From IMG/VR virus record IMGVR_UViG_3300009285_001247, positions 1 to 39,558 of that record: a stretch of 39,558 nt of DNA. The stretch is one strand, 5' to 3'. Within the stretch, counting starts at the first letter, position 1. Every line of letters starts with the position of its first letter. Below the pieces are notes generated by a model, which had not been told where the DNA came from, did no database searches, and saw only the letters and a program-made list of their open reading frames with translations. The position numbers and the translations under genes were made by a program. Origin of the DNA: a virus. This document shows, piece after piece, positions 15,913 through 23,815 of the stretch.

Positions 15913-16439
15913 GCAAGGTTCCAGTCAACCCGGACGCACTGCTTGAGCGTCTGTTCCAAGAGGTTGAGCGCAGGATCGGGATGCGCGAGCGTCTCGGTGC
16001 CCGCACTGTACCTGCCGCGGTCGTGCGCCAGCACGGGAACGTGACAACAGCAGGAACGAGCTACGCAGAACTGACCCGTGCAGAGCTGGGTTACGGTCAT
16101 CTCCCGTACTTCAAAGCACTCTGGGACTCAGGCCTTAGACCGCAGTTCCTGCTTACCGGCAATCTTGACAACGATACGGGCGGACAGACGACGTACCTCG
16201 GTTACAAGCTCGTCCAGTTCAGTAGCGGCGAGGCGGACATCGCACTGCTTGCATCGGACGACGCGCGAGCAATCTCAAACGTGGGCACGACTGAACTCTG
16301 GAAGTCGAGCGGCTGGACAAGCCCGACGATCACCGCCCCGACCGAGGATCACGCGGGTGTGCTTCTGGAGGGTCGTGTCACAGGCGGGACGGGCACATAC
16401 ATCGGGTGTGCACTGCACGCCCGATGGACGCTACGGTGA
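15909..16439 (+). CDS. minor tail protein, possible receptor-binding tip
   Basis: A 176-residue protein with a helical start (NPDALLERLFQEVERRIGMR) and a beta-rich rest. The second half (GYKLVQFSSGEADIAL, EDHAGVLLEGRVTGGTGTYI) looks like a jelly-roll or other beta domain common in small tail fibres and tips. It is last of the tail run and is coupled to the terminase gene by a GTGA overlap at 16436-16439. The receptor-binding role is inferred from position and fold only. Confidence 0.5.
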   Translation: MSKVPVNPDALLERLFQEVERRIGMRERLGARTVPAAVVRQHGNVTTAGTSYAELTRAELGYGHLPYFKALWDSGLRPQFLLTGNLDNDTGGQTTYLGYKLVQFSSGEADIALLASDDARAISNVGTTELWKSSGWTSPTITAPTEDHAGVLLEGRVTGGTGTYIGCALHARWTLR

Positions 16440-17842
16440 CCGGCGAGGGTGACCTCAGGGTCGCGGTCGGTCCGACCGCGCTTCCCGCCATCCGCGCGGA
16501 CCCAGAGAAGCTCGCGGAGATCGTCCGCTGCGCGGAGTCGTTCCGTGCGTTTCTCGAACACTGGGCGTTTGTCAGTCAGGAACAGAAGCAGGTCATGATG
16601 CTCGGACCCGCACTCTGGCCAGCGCAAGAGATCGCGGCAGACACGATGGAGGACGCGGACAAAGCGTTCTTCTTGAAGGCGCGCAAGCTTGGAGAAACAA
16701 CCATCGGCTGTGCCTTTGACGGGTGGGTGATGAGGTTCCGGGACCAGAACGCTCGCGTGCACCTGTTCAGCCGCCGCGATGACGCAGCGCAGGAACTGCT
16801 CAGCGCTGTGAAGTTCGGGCTCGCCCGGTTGCCGGAGTGGATGCGCCTACCGATCACTCGGTCTACGACACACGAGCTTGAGCTTTCAGCAGGACCCGAC
16901 GACCGCCGCCTGGTGAAGGCATACCCGGCAGATGAGGACACTGCTGTCGAGGCGACGTGCACGCACGGACACGTGGACGAGTGGGCGCGGATGCAGAACC
17001 CCCGGAAGGTCTGGCAGGCGATCGAACCGTCAATGGCGGGGTCGTGTCACTTCATCACTACCGGCAAGGGCCCGACGAACTACACGTCCGAATTCTGGAG
17101 GCGCTCGCGAGCAGAAGAGACGGGGTTCAGACCAGTGTTCATTGACGCATTACAGAGACCAGACCGTGATGAGGCATGGCTTGAAGCGAAGCGCAGGGGC
17201 ATGCGTCTGGAAGACGCACGGCAGGAGTACCCGATGACTGAGGAGGACGCGCTCGCTGGCGAGGGCGATTACTACTTCAACGAGAAGGAACTGGACCGCG
17301 CTGCCGAAGAGACGCTCGGCCCATGCGCGGGTGTACCGGGCCGGTCGTACGTACAGTCATGGGATATCGGCCGTCACAGGGACGCAGCTGTCGGAACGAT
17401 TCTCGACGTCACTGGATCGGTCTGTGACGTCGTCAAGTTCATGAGATTCAGGGAGCTACCGTACCCGATGCTTCAGCGCGAGATTGAAGAGGTGCACCAC
17501 GAGTACGGCGGGTTGACCGTGATCGAGAAGAACTCGGCAGGTGAGGCTGTGCTAGAGAACCTCGAAATTCCTGAGGACGAGGCGATCGGGTTCAACACGA
17601 CGAACAAGTCCAAGCCGGTCATCCTCGCCGGACTGAAGATCGGTTTTCAGAAGGAGCTGGTCCGGTACGACGCTGCCGAATGGCCGCAGCTAGATCAGGA
17701 ACTCCGCGGGTACCGACTGCCAGACGATGATGTGGTTCAGGACTCGGTGATCGCGCTGGCAATAGGCTACGCGCATGCCACCAAGGCCCGCTCTGGCCGC
17801 CGTGGCAAGCGCGGGCGCCTGATGAGGACTGGTATATGGTAG
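16436..17842 (+). CDS. terL: terminase large subunit (DNA packaging ATPase/nuclease)
   Basis: GTG 16436 is chosen as start because of the GTGA overlap; in-frame ATG 16424 and GTG 16406 are alternatives. The 468-residue protein shows a deviant Walker A, KARKLGETT (residues 81-89), in which the lysine lies early in the loop as in lambda gpA; Walker B is HVDEW (D181, E182) and a coupling motif ITTGKG follows. The nuclease half has QSWDIGRHRDAA (D310), VIEKNSAG and, near the C-terminus, DDDVVQDSVIALAIGYAHA, the expected acidic cluster. It moves DNA into the prohead and cuts it. It lies after the tail genes rather than at the head of the head genes. Confidence 0.85.
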   Translation: MTGEGDLRVAVGPTALPAIRADPEKLAEIVRCAESFRAFLEHWAFVSQEQKQVMMLGPALWPAQEIAADTMEDADKAFFLKARKLGETTIGCAFDGWVMRFRDQNARVHLFSRRDDAAQELLSAVKFGLARLPEWMRLPITRSTTHELELSAGPDDRRLVKAYPADEDTAVEATCTHGHVDEWARMQNPRKVWQAIEPSMAGSCHFITTGKGPTNYTSEFWRRSRAEETGFRPVFIDALQRPDRDEAWLEAKRRGMRLEDARQEYPMTEEDALAGEGDYYFNEKELDRAAEETLGPCAGVPGRSYVQSWDIGRHRDAAVGTILDVTGSVCDVVKFMRFRELPYPMLQREIEEVHHEYGGLTVIEKNSAGEAVLENLEIPEDEAIGFNTTNKSKPVILAGLKIGFQKELVRYDAAEWPQLDQELRGYRLPDDDVVQDSVIALAIGYAHATKARSGRRGKRGRLMRTGIW

Positions 17843-17860
17843 GCGGCCCAGATCGCCTTA

Positions 17861-17902
17861 GGTGCGCCCCTGCGTCCTTTCCGCGCAGAAGGTATACGCA
17901 CC
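17861..17902. other. nested inverted repeats after terL
   Basis: GGTGCG (17861-17866) pairs with CGCACC (17897-17902), and inside it CTGCG (17870-17874) pairs with CGCAG (17884-17888). The 99-base gap it sits in lies between the converging ends of terL and the Cys-rich HTH gene, so a terminator in either direction is likely. No U tract is obvious. Confidence 0.35.
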
Positions 17903-17941
17903 CATCCAGGCCCGTAACGTGTACTTTTCTTGGCGCCAGTG

Positions 17942-18417
17942 CTAGTGCTGCGGTGCGGCCTTTCGCGTACGGCGCAGCTTCGCGATGATTGACCGTGCCC
18001 GCCTGTCAGATATGCCCAGCGCGTCCGCGATCGCACTCGGTACCAGGCCACGATCTAGCAGGCCAGCGACCTCGTCGGCCAGTGGGCGGGCGCGCCGTCG
18101 CGTCTTCTTCTCGCCCATGCCCCACGGCTCCATGCCATCGCGCCCGAACCGTTCAGCGTGCTTGCGCAACGCTATCGGGTCTGGGTGTCCTAGCCCGACG
18201 ACGTCCCAGAATACTGACTCGTCGTTTCGCCCCGGCTCCACCGTCCCGAGGAACTCGGTACAGTCCTCGCACGGACCGCATGCGCAGTCCTCACCGCATG
18301 CGCAGTCCTCTGGGCGGCAGAGGTTCGGGTGCAGCGGGACTTCCGCCCCTGATCGCTCTCGTCGTACCGTGTCCTTGGCGAGAGCGTCGGTAACAGCAGC
18401 AGCGGCAACAGTCATGC
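17942..18417 (-). CDS. Cys-rich helix-turn-helix protein, possible regulator
   Basis: Transcribed against the late genes between terL and portal. ATG 18417 lies behind AAGGAGGAGG and is preferred to ATG 18445. The 157-residue product has a Cys cluster, CRPEDCACGEDCACGPCEDC, near residue 35, likely to bind zinc or another metal. A basic stretch KKTRRRARPL and a C-terminal helix-turn-helix, ADEVAGLLDRGLVPSAIADA followed by LGISDRRARSIIAKLRR, suggest DNA binding. The EDCACG unit is duplicated at DNA level. It may repress late genes or be an acquired 'moron' gene. No family is recognised. A divergent promoter region lies at 18456-18468. Confidence 0.65.
18275..18310. repeat. 18-bp perfect tandem duplication in the Cys-rich gene
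   Basis: ACCGCATGCGCAGTCCTC occurs twice without a gap (18275-18292 and 18293-18310). It adds an exact extra EDCACG unit to the metal-binding cluster of the 17942-18417 protein. Each unit also contains the palindrome GCATGC. Confidence 0.85.
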
Positions 18418-18455
18418 TGGCGTCCTCCTCCTTGTGGGCAGACATTGGACCGTGC

Positions 18456-18468
18456 AGTATATCATACT
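18456..18468. promoter_or_regulatory. divergent promoter region between the Cys-rich HTH gene and portal
   Basis: The AT-rich AGTATATCATACT contains TATACT on the minus strand (18456-18461), upstream of the HTH gene, and TATCAT or CATACT on the plus strand 6-9 bases before the portal ATG at 18475. The plus-strand start would be leaderless, the minus-strand one would keep a strong ribosome binding site. A regulator bound here could switch both directions. Confidence 0.4.
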
Positions 18469-18474
18469 CTGAGA

Positions 18475-19941
18475 ATGCCTGAGGCAGTAGAAAAAGGCCG
18501 TGTTGTCAAGGTCCTCCTTGCCGATGCGGCAGGGGACGTGGTCGCCAAGTGGTCCCAGCAGCTCCCGGAGAACCCGTTTGGTGACGGGAAGCTGGGCCAG
18601 GGACTGGTCGAGCCGCCGCTCTCACTTGAGAACCTGATCTTTCTGGCGGAGCGGCACCCGGTTCACAGCGCGGCGATCGAGCAGAAGACCGCAGACGTGA
18701 TCGGGACAGGCTGGGAGTGGGTGGCGGACGACGAAGAGGCGGGCGCCAATGAAGAGCGCCGCGACGATCTTGACGACTGGTTTACCGGACTCGTCGGTGA
18801 TAGCGATGTGACGATGCACGAGCTACTGACGCAGCTCTGGCTGGATGTCGAGACGCTGAACGTGGGTTACTGGGAGGTCGGACGTGACCCGACTGGGATT
18901 GTGCAGCAGGTCTGGCACGTACCTGCGCACACTGTCCGCGTGCACAAGGACGGTATCCGTCTCGCGCAGGCTCGGGACAACCGTAAAGCGTGGTTCACCC
19001 GTTGGGGCGCTGCGACAGATGGGCAGTACGTGAACATCTCAACGGGCGGGATCAGTGCAGACGTGCCGGAGGACAAACGTGGGAACGAACTGCTGGTCAC
19101 CCGCCGCGCGTCTCGACGCAGCTCTTGGTACGGAGTCCCGGGTTACGTCTCGACGATCGGCTGGATCACGCTCGCGATCGCCGTCAGAGATGAGAACCTC
19201 TACTTCTTCTCGAACAGACGTGAGCCGCGCTGGGCGATCATTCTGACAAACATCGAAGAGGACCCGAACCTGGAAGAGGATCTGCGGCAGGCACTCGCCG
19301 TAGACCACCGCCAGCCGCACCGCAACCTCATACTCCCGATCGCCGGTCCTGGAAATGTGGAATTCAAGAAGCTCTCAGAGACGGGACAGGAGGGGAGTTT
19401 CGAGAAGCTTGACTCGCGATGCGATGCACGCATCCTGGTCGGGCATCGCATCCCGCCTGAGCGCCTCGGCATGATCCGTGTTGGTCCGCTCGGCGGAAAT
19501 GTCGCGCTCGCGTCATCTCGCGTATATCGCGAGGCGGTGATCTCAACATCTCAGGCACTGCTCGCCGCTCGGATGAATCGCTTTATCGCAACTGAGTACG
19601 CGAAGGCGCGCAGTCTCGGGGACGGTACGGATCTTGGCTGGACATGGAAGCCGGTTGAGCTGGACCTGACAGAGGAGCGTGAGGACATCGAGGCTGCCGC
19701 GACGCTTTTTGACAAGGACGTGATCGTTCTCAACGAGGCACGTGCCCGCGTCAAACTCGACCCGCTCGCAGACGATGACCCACGCGGCCAGATGGTCCGA
19801 TCAGAACTCAAAGCTCACTTCGGCGCACCCGCCGCTGACGACCCACTCTCGGACAGCCTCAAGCGTGTTGACGACGCAATCCGTGAACTGACGATCGGGC
19901 TGGATGACGACCGCGACGACAGCGACACTCTCGAAGTCTGA
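18475..19941 (+). CDS. portal protein
   Basis: ATG 18475 is favoured as start because the divergent -10 region lies just upstream; ATG 18445 is in frame but upstream of it. The 488-residue protein has the portal layout: an opening helix-strand region (LSLENLIFLAERHPVHSAAI), KTADVIGTGWEW, the wing with YWEVGRDPTGIVQQVWHVPA, SSWYGVPGYVSTIGWITLAI, and the stem and crown region with PPERLGMI and SSRVYREAVISTSQALLA. It forms the dodecameric DNA gate at one capsid vertex and binds the terminase. It overlaps the MuF gene by 38 bases. Confidence 0.85.
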   Translation: MPEAVEKGRVVKVLLADAAGDVVAKWSQQLPENPFGDGKLGQGLVEPPLSLENLIFLAERHPVHSAAIEQKTADVIGTGWEWVADDEEAGANEERRDDLDDWFTGLVGDSDVTMHELLTQLWLDVETLNVGYWEVGRDPTGIVQQVWHVPAHTVRVHKDGIRLAQARDNRKAWFTRWGAATDGQYVNISTGGISADVPEDKRGNELLVTRRASRRSSWYGVPGYVSTIGWITLAIAVRDENLYFFSNRREPRWAIILTNIEEDPNLEEDLRQALAVDHRQPHRNLILPIAGPGNVEFKKLSETGQEGSFEKLDSRCDARILVGHRIPPERLGMIRVGPLGGNVALASSRVYREAVISTSQALLAARMNRFIATEYAKARSLGDGTDLGWTWKPVELDLTEEREDIEAAATLFDKDVIVLNEARARVKLDPLADDDPRGQMVRSELKAHFGAPAADDPLSDSLKRVDDAIRELTIGLDDDRDDSDTLEV

Positions 19942-22900
19942 TCGGGTCCGTGCGCTCCGCCGGGTTCGCGCGCATCTAGAGGTAGTAAGGACCAAGCGGC
20001 GACCGGACTTCCCGGAGTGGTCACGCGCATGGCGTGCGAAGCGGAGAGAGTATCGGCGCTGGGAAGCGTGGGCGCACGATCTGTACCGTGACATTCGCCT
20101 CGCACTTCCAGACGAGCGCGGATTGATCGAGCTGGCGCGGGAACAGACCATATTCAAGGCAGCGCCTCCGCCCGACCCCGAGGAACTCGCCCGCAGAATC
20201 AGCACGCGCGTTCCTGTTGAAGAGCTGCTCGCGCAGGCTGTGGTTGCGTACATCCAGGTTGCGCTTGCGACCGGGGAAGCGGCGGGGCAGTACACGCTCG
20301 ACGCGCTAGGCATTGACAAGACATTCAACTGGGCGCACCCGCGGAACATGGGCCGAGACCTGTACTCCGTCCGCGGCTCCAAGATCATCCAGCTTGCGCA
20401 CGGATCGCACGTCGATGAACTCGCCAAGATCATTCACACGGCGACGGACCCGCTTCGCCCACTGACAATCCAGCAGATGACGTCTGAGATACAGGAGCGA
20501 TGGAGCGGGCTGGAGAAGTGGCAGGCAGAGCGCATCGCGCGCACGGAGTCCGCCGCCGTCTGGGAGAACATGAACTACAACACGATGCGAGCGAACGGAG
20601 TTGAGTCCTTTGATAACCTGGTCGCGAGCGGACCGTCCATCGGCGTAGACGTCGAGGATGCGTGTGATTACTGTCAGGAGATGGGCGCAGGTAGTCCGTG
20701 GCACCCCGACGATCTTGGAGACATGCCGCCATATCACCCCAACTGTCGCTGCACACTAGTCCCGCATGAAGATGTCCTGCCACCACGAGAACCGTGGGCG
20801 GGAGAAGACATCCCGATGTGCGGAGAGGAGGACGTCTGGATGGCAAAGCGTGCGTTGATTGAACGCTCAATGCCGCACGTACGCATCAAGAAGGATGCGG
20901 CGTCCTGCGCACTCCCGGTCCCTGCACCAGATGCGGGGTCATCCAAAATTGGACTGGTCGGTGAGCCTGAAGCAGTCGCAGCGACAGCGAACGCCATCAC
21001 CACAATGTGGGGCAATGCTGCAATGATTGCCGAAGCACGGAGACTACTAGCGTCGATGAACTTTGGTGGGTCGCAGATGGTCAGGACACTCCTCCGCGCA
21101 GACGGCTCTGTGTCCGGTGTGATGCTTCAATCTGTCAACGAATCAAGGATTTTGGTTTCTGGAATTGTCACAGACACGGGTGGTGCGCAGACACTTCTCC
21201 GCAGTGCAGCAGCAGATGCGTATGAACTCAAGACGGGACTCGCAGTAAACCCGAATAGAGTATCTCCTCGAATGCTCAAGGAACTCAGTCAGAGAGGGTT
21301 TCAGGAAGGGTCTCTCCCGTATGAGAATTGGTTTCTCCCACACGACAAGTTGAAGTCTGCATTCAAGCTGTCTGATACACCGAAGCCAACACCGAAGCTG
21401 ACGCCCGCACGCGTCACACCCGCGCGCACACCCGCACCCGTTCGCACACCGTCTGCACCCTCCTCCGCAGAGCCAACCCGTCTGATGCAACCCGGCACAC
21501 ACCGCAAGGCGCCAGACACCAAGCACATTGAGGTTCAGCTCAAAAAGGCGGCAGCAGACTCGACGGCATCTAAGCGCAAGGTGACGGACGCACTGACTGC
21601 ACGTCTGCGCGGGCGTGAGGGATGGGACCCGGATGCAGTCATCGAAGCCTTCGACTATCAGCGGATGTCATACGGGTATGAGGTTGCGCAGGCGGACCAG
21701 AACGCAATCGGGCAGCTGATCAACAACTGGGCGCGCACATCCTCAGATCAGGACCGGCGAGCACTTGCACTTCAGATCGCCGCTCGCGAAGAGTTCGGAC
21801 TGGAAGCCAAAGCATTCGGTGCAGGGTTCACGAACGCCGAAGCAGCAGCAGCGGAGATGGCTAAGGCAGAAGTACTGCTCGCTCAATCCGGTGTCCGCTC
21901 ATCCCTGCGCATGTTCCTGCGTGCGCAGTACGACGAGACGCAGGCACTCCTGAAACAGGAGGGCATCTCCAGCTTCACGGTGTACCGGGGAATGAAAACA
22001 CGACAGGGGACGCTCTTCGGTGACCCAGGACTCAAAGCTGTAGATGTAACGGACAACCCGCTCGCGTCCTGGAGTCCGCGCTGGGGTGTCGCGAAGAGGT
22101 TTGAGGGTGGCGCGATGCTTCAGGCGGAAGTCCCCGCTGAACTGGTCCTATCTACACCGCTGACCGGATTCGGTTGCGCAAATGAGTTTGAGCTGGTCAT
22201 CATGAATGCAGCACGTGGCAGTGCGACGAACAGGGCGTGGGCTCTCCAAGCTGGACAGCGCGCGGCAACAAAGGAAGAACTGACCGCGGCTGCTGCCAGG
22301 AAAACAGAGATAGAGACCAGACTCAGTGATGTTGGTCCACAGCATCTTGAGCATCCGGGCGCACCTTGGATGGATCCGGACTATTACAAACTGAAGAGTG
22401 AGTTGGCTGATGTGAACTACACACTTCAGTACGGAAAGTCGTATCGGGTGAAGACGCAGGCAGAGTTCAACAAGATGCTGAAAGAAGTAGCGCCCCCGAA
22501 AGTCAAGCCTCCGCGTGTGAAGGTACCCAGAAAGCCACGCGCAGAGAAGCCGGACGTCCCGTCTACTGCGGGTGTAAAGGAACAGATCGCACTGCTCTAC
22601 AAGAAGATCTGGAACGCCAAGAACAAGCTCAACCACCCGGAGAAGTTCGGACGCGAGTCGTGGACAAAGGAGGAGATAGACCAGATGGAAGAGAACATCG
22701 CCAACCTAGAAAACCAGTGGAAGGATTTGAAGGCCACGACAAAGCGTGCGATCCGCGACTTCTTCACCGGCTGGATCAGAAAGAAGGATGCTGCACCCGA
22801 ACCAGTGAACATCTCTGAGGATCTCATCAACGCCGACTGGACGAAGCAGGTCATCGACATGACCGGAGTTGAGGACGAGAAGAGTCTGCGTCGCGCGATC

Positions 22901-23020
22901 GCGGAATCCGGACTAACGGAGGACGAGTTCATGGCGCTGCCGGTGTTCCACCTCGCGCTCGCATCTGGGCGCTACCCGTGGATGGATAGGATCGTAATGG
23001 AACGGCTGATGAAATCTTGA
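19904..23020 (+). CDS. MuF-like head protein fused to a GNAT-like region and an ADP-ribosyltransferase domain
   Basis: A 1038-residue fusion. Residues ~200-285 form a Mu gpF domain: ARTESAAVWENMNY, then D252-A-C-D-Y-C257 and H278-P-N-C-R-C283, its conserved Cys/His signature. Residues ~320-480 resemble a GNAT acetyltransferase (VTDTGGAQTLLRSAA, RVSPRMLKELSQRGF), a weaker call. After a Pro/Thr-rich linker and a helical part, an ADP-ribosyltransferase-like domain follows with VYRGM (R695), SWS (S722-S724) and NEFE (E761, E763), matching the R-S-ExE active site. A basic helical tail of ~200 residues remains. Such MuF-toxin fusions are carried in the virion. The effector may modify host proteins upon injection or act in lysogens; its target is unknown. 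A coupled small gene follows and might encode an antitoxin or packaging helper. Confidence 0.8.
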   Translation: MTTATTATLSKSDRVRALRRVRAHLEVVRTKRRPDFPEWSRAWRAKRREYRRWEAWAHDLYRDIRLALPDERGLIELAREQTIFKAAPPPDPEELARRISTRVPVEELLAQAVVAYIQVALATGEAAGQYTLDALGIDKTFNWAHPRNMGRDLYSVRGSKIIQLAHGSHVDELAKIIHTATDPLRPLTIQQMTSEIQERWSGLEKWQAERIARTESAAVWENMNYNTMRANGVESFDNLVASGPSIGVDVEDACDYCQEMGAGSPWHPDDLGDMPPYHPNCRCTLVPHEDVLPPREPWAGEDIPMCGEEDVWMAKRALIERSMPHVRIKKDAASCALPVPAPDAGSSKIGLVGEPEAVAATANAITTMWGNAAMIAEARRLLASMNFGGSQMVRTLLRADGSVSGVMLQSVNESRILVSGIVTDTGGAQTLLRSAAADAYELKTGLAVNPNRVSPRMLKELSQRGFQEGSLPYENWFLPHDKLKSAFKLSDTPKPTPKLTPARVTPARTPAPVRTPSAPSSAEPTRLMQPGTHRKAPDTKHIEVQLKKAAADSTASKRKVTDALTARLRGREGWDPDAVIEAFDYQRMSYGYEVAQADQNAIGQLINNWARTSSDQDRRALALQIAAREEFGLEAKAFGAGFTNAEAAAAEMAKAEVLLAQSGVRSSLRMFLRAQYDETQALLKQEGISSFTVYRGMKTRQGTLFGDPGLKAVDVTDNPLASWSPRWGVAKRFEGGAMLQAEVPAELVLSTPLTGFGCANEFELVIMNAARGSATNRAWALQAGQRAATKEELTAAAARKTEIETRLSDVGPQHLEHPGAPWMDPDYYKLKSELADVNYTLQYGKSYRVKTQAEFNKMLKEVAPPKVKPPRVKVPRKPRAEKPDVPSTAGVKEQIALLYKKIWNAKNKLNHPEKFGRESWTKEEIDQMEENIANLENQWKDLKATTKRAIRDFFTGWIRKKDAAPEPVNISEDLINADWTKQVIDMTGVEDEKSLRRAIAESGLTEDEFMALPVFHLALASGRYPWMDRIVMERLMKS

Positions 23021-23247
23021 CTACCGACGAGATGATCGACAGTCTGACGAGACGCAGACAAGAACTGTGGGCGTCGGGTGATGCTGAGCCGGGAGAACTT
23101 TCCCGACTCGCGCACCGCATTGATGACCTCTACGCGCAACGCCGCATCGAACGTGCGAGTCACGTCAGTGGCAGTCGCGAGGAGATCTCACGGCGTGCCA
23201 GAATCGAGGTAGAGCTGGAGAGAATGATGGCGCAGGCTCCGTCCTAG
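23017..23247 (+). CDS. small charged helical protein coupled to the MuF-ART gene
   Basis: TTG 23017 forms a TTGA overlap with the stop of the MuF fusion. The 76-residue product is predicted to be nearly all helix and strongly charged (MTTDEMIDSLTRRRQELW, LSRLAHRIDDLYAQRRIE, SREEISRRARIEVELERM). No motif is recognised. Tight coupling to an ADP-ribosyltransferase fusion makes an immunity or chaperone role conceivable, but small helical head proteins also occur at this place. It is the last plus-strand gene before the convergent terminator. Confidence 0.6.
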   Translation: MTTDEMIDSLTRRRQELWASGDAEPGELSRLAHRIDDLYAQRRIERASHVSGSREEISRRARIEVELERMMAQAPS

Positions 23248-23256
23248 AACGTACGA

Positions 23257-23278
23257 AGGGCACCCGGCGGGGTGCCCT
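23257..23278. terminator. bidirectional hairpin between converging late and early transcripts
   Basis: AGGGCACC (23257-23264) pairs perfectly with GGTGCCCT (23271-23278) around a 6-base loop. It lies in the 58-base gap between the last plus-strand gene and the last minus-strand gene, which is the expected site for a terminator. No strong T run follows on the plus strand; TTCG follows on the minus strand. Confidence 0.65.
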
Positions 23279-23305
23279 CCGCACTGCGGGACGATTTCGA
23301 CGGAG

Positions 23306-23815
23306 CTAGCGGGCCACCACCGCCTGCTCGACGTCCGTCCCGTTCTTCGCAGAAGTGCCGATAAGCGAAGTGCTCTCGTCCGGTGTGGCGCATACGGTGC
23401 TCCCATCCGGAAGGATGAGTGTGATAGGGATCTCGTGCGCCTCGGCTCTTCGGATTGTGTGCCACTCGCCCGAGCGATATGGGCGCAATTGAGTCACGAC
23501 GGCGATCAGTTCTGTTGCGTGCCGGACGATGGTCTCGTTCCTGGTGAGGAACCAGTCTGGGCCGTGTAACAAGTCGAAGCGGCTCAGAATTGCACGTTTC
23601 TTCGGCATACCGTTGCGGTCGCAACCGGGGTGACCCTCGACCGGGATCCCGAGATCGACGGCGACCCAGTGAGCAGCTGCGTCCGCGCCGATGCAACAGC
23701 CGTGATGAATACGCCCAGCACCCATCAGTAAGCTTCTGAGTACTACTGTCTGCTCAGAGGTGACAGTTCCGGACGTTCCGGTGACCGCGACGATCCTCTT
23801 AACTCCGGCGGGCAT
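23306..23815 (-). CDS. SLOG-superfamily (DprA/YpsA-like) nucleotide-binding protein
   Basis: The open frame is longer, but protein-like sequence starts at ATG 23815, behind AAGGGACGG, so the gene encodes 169 residues and overlaps the amidotransferase by 17 bases. It begins MPAGVKRIVAVTGTSGTVTS, a Rossmann-like first strand and glycine loop, followed by IHHGCCIGADAAAHWVAVDL, the 'H-G-x-C-x-G-A-D-x-x-A-H' signature of SLOG proteins. Then come HPGCDRNGMPKKRA, ERNETIV-like and TQLRPYRSGEWHTIRRAEAH segments. SLOG proteins bind nucleotides or nucleotide-derived ligands; in phages their role is mostly unknown. It probably works with the amidotransferase from the same mRNA. Confidence 0.65.
   Translation of the reverse strand: MPAGVKRIVAVTGTSGTVTSEQTVVLRSLLMGAGRIHHGCCIGADAAAHWVAVDLGIPVEGHPGCDRNGMPKKRAILSRFDLLHGPDWFLTRNETIVRHATELIAVVTQLRPYRSGEWHTIRRAEAHEIPITLILPDGSTVCATPDESTSLIGTSAKNGTDVEQAVVAR

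Noticed and set aside
16676-16702. Loss of the Walker A lysine in TerL
   Set aside because: The loop KARKLGETT has Glu after Gly, but terminases of the lambda type carry the lysine at the start of the loop, so it is a family variant and not a defect.
17843-17941. A tRNA or other RNA gene in the gap after terL
   Set aside because: The inverted repeats do not form a cloverleaf and no anticodon arm or CCA end is seen. No tRNA was recognised in the other gaps either.
18275-18310. CRISPR-like direct repeats
   Set aside because: Only two adjacent copies, no spacers, and they lie within a coding frame. No cas genes apart from a phage-type Cas4-like nuclease.
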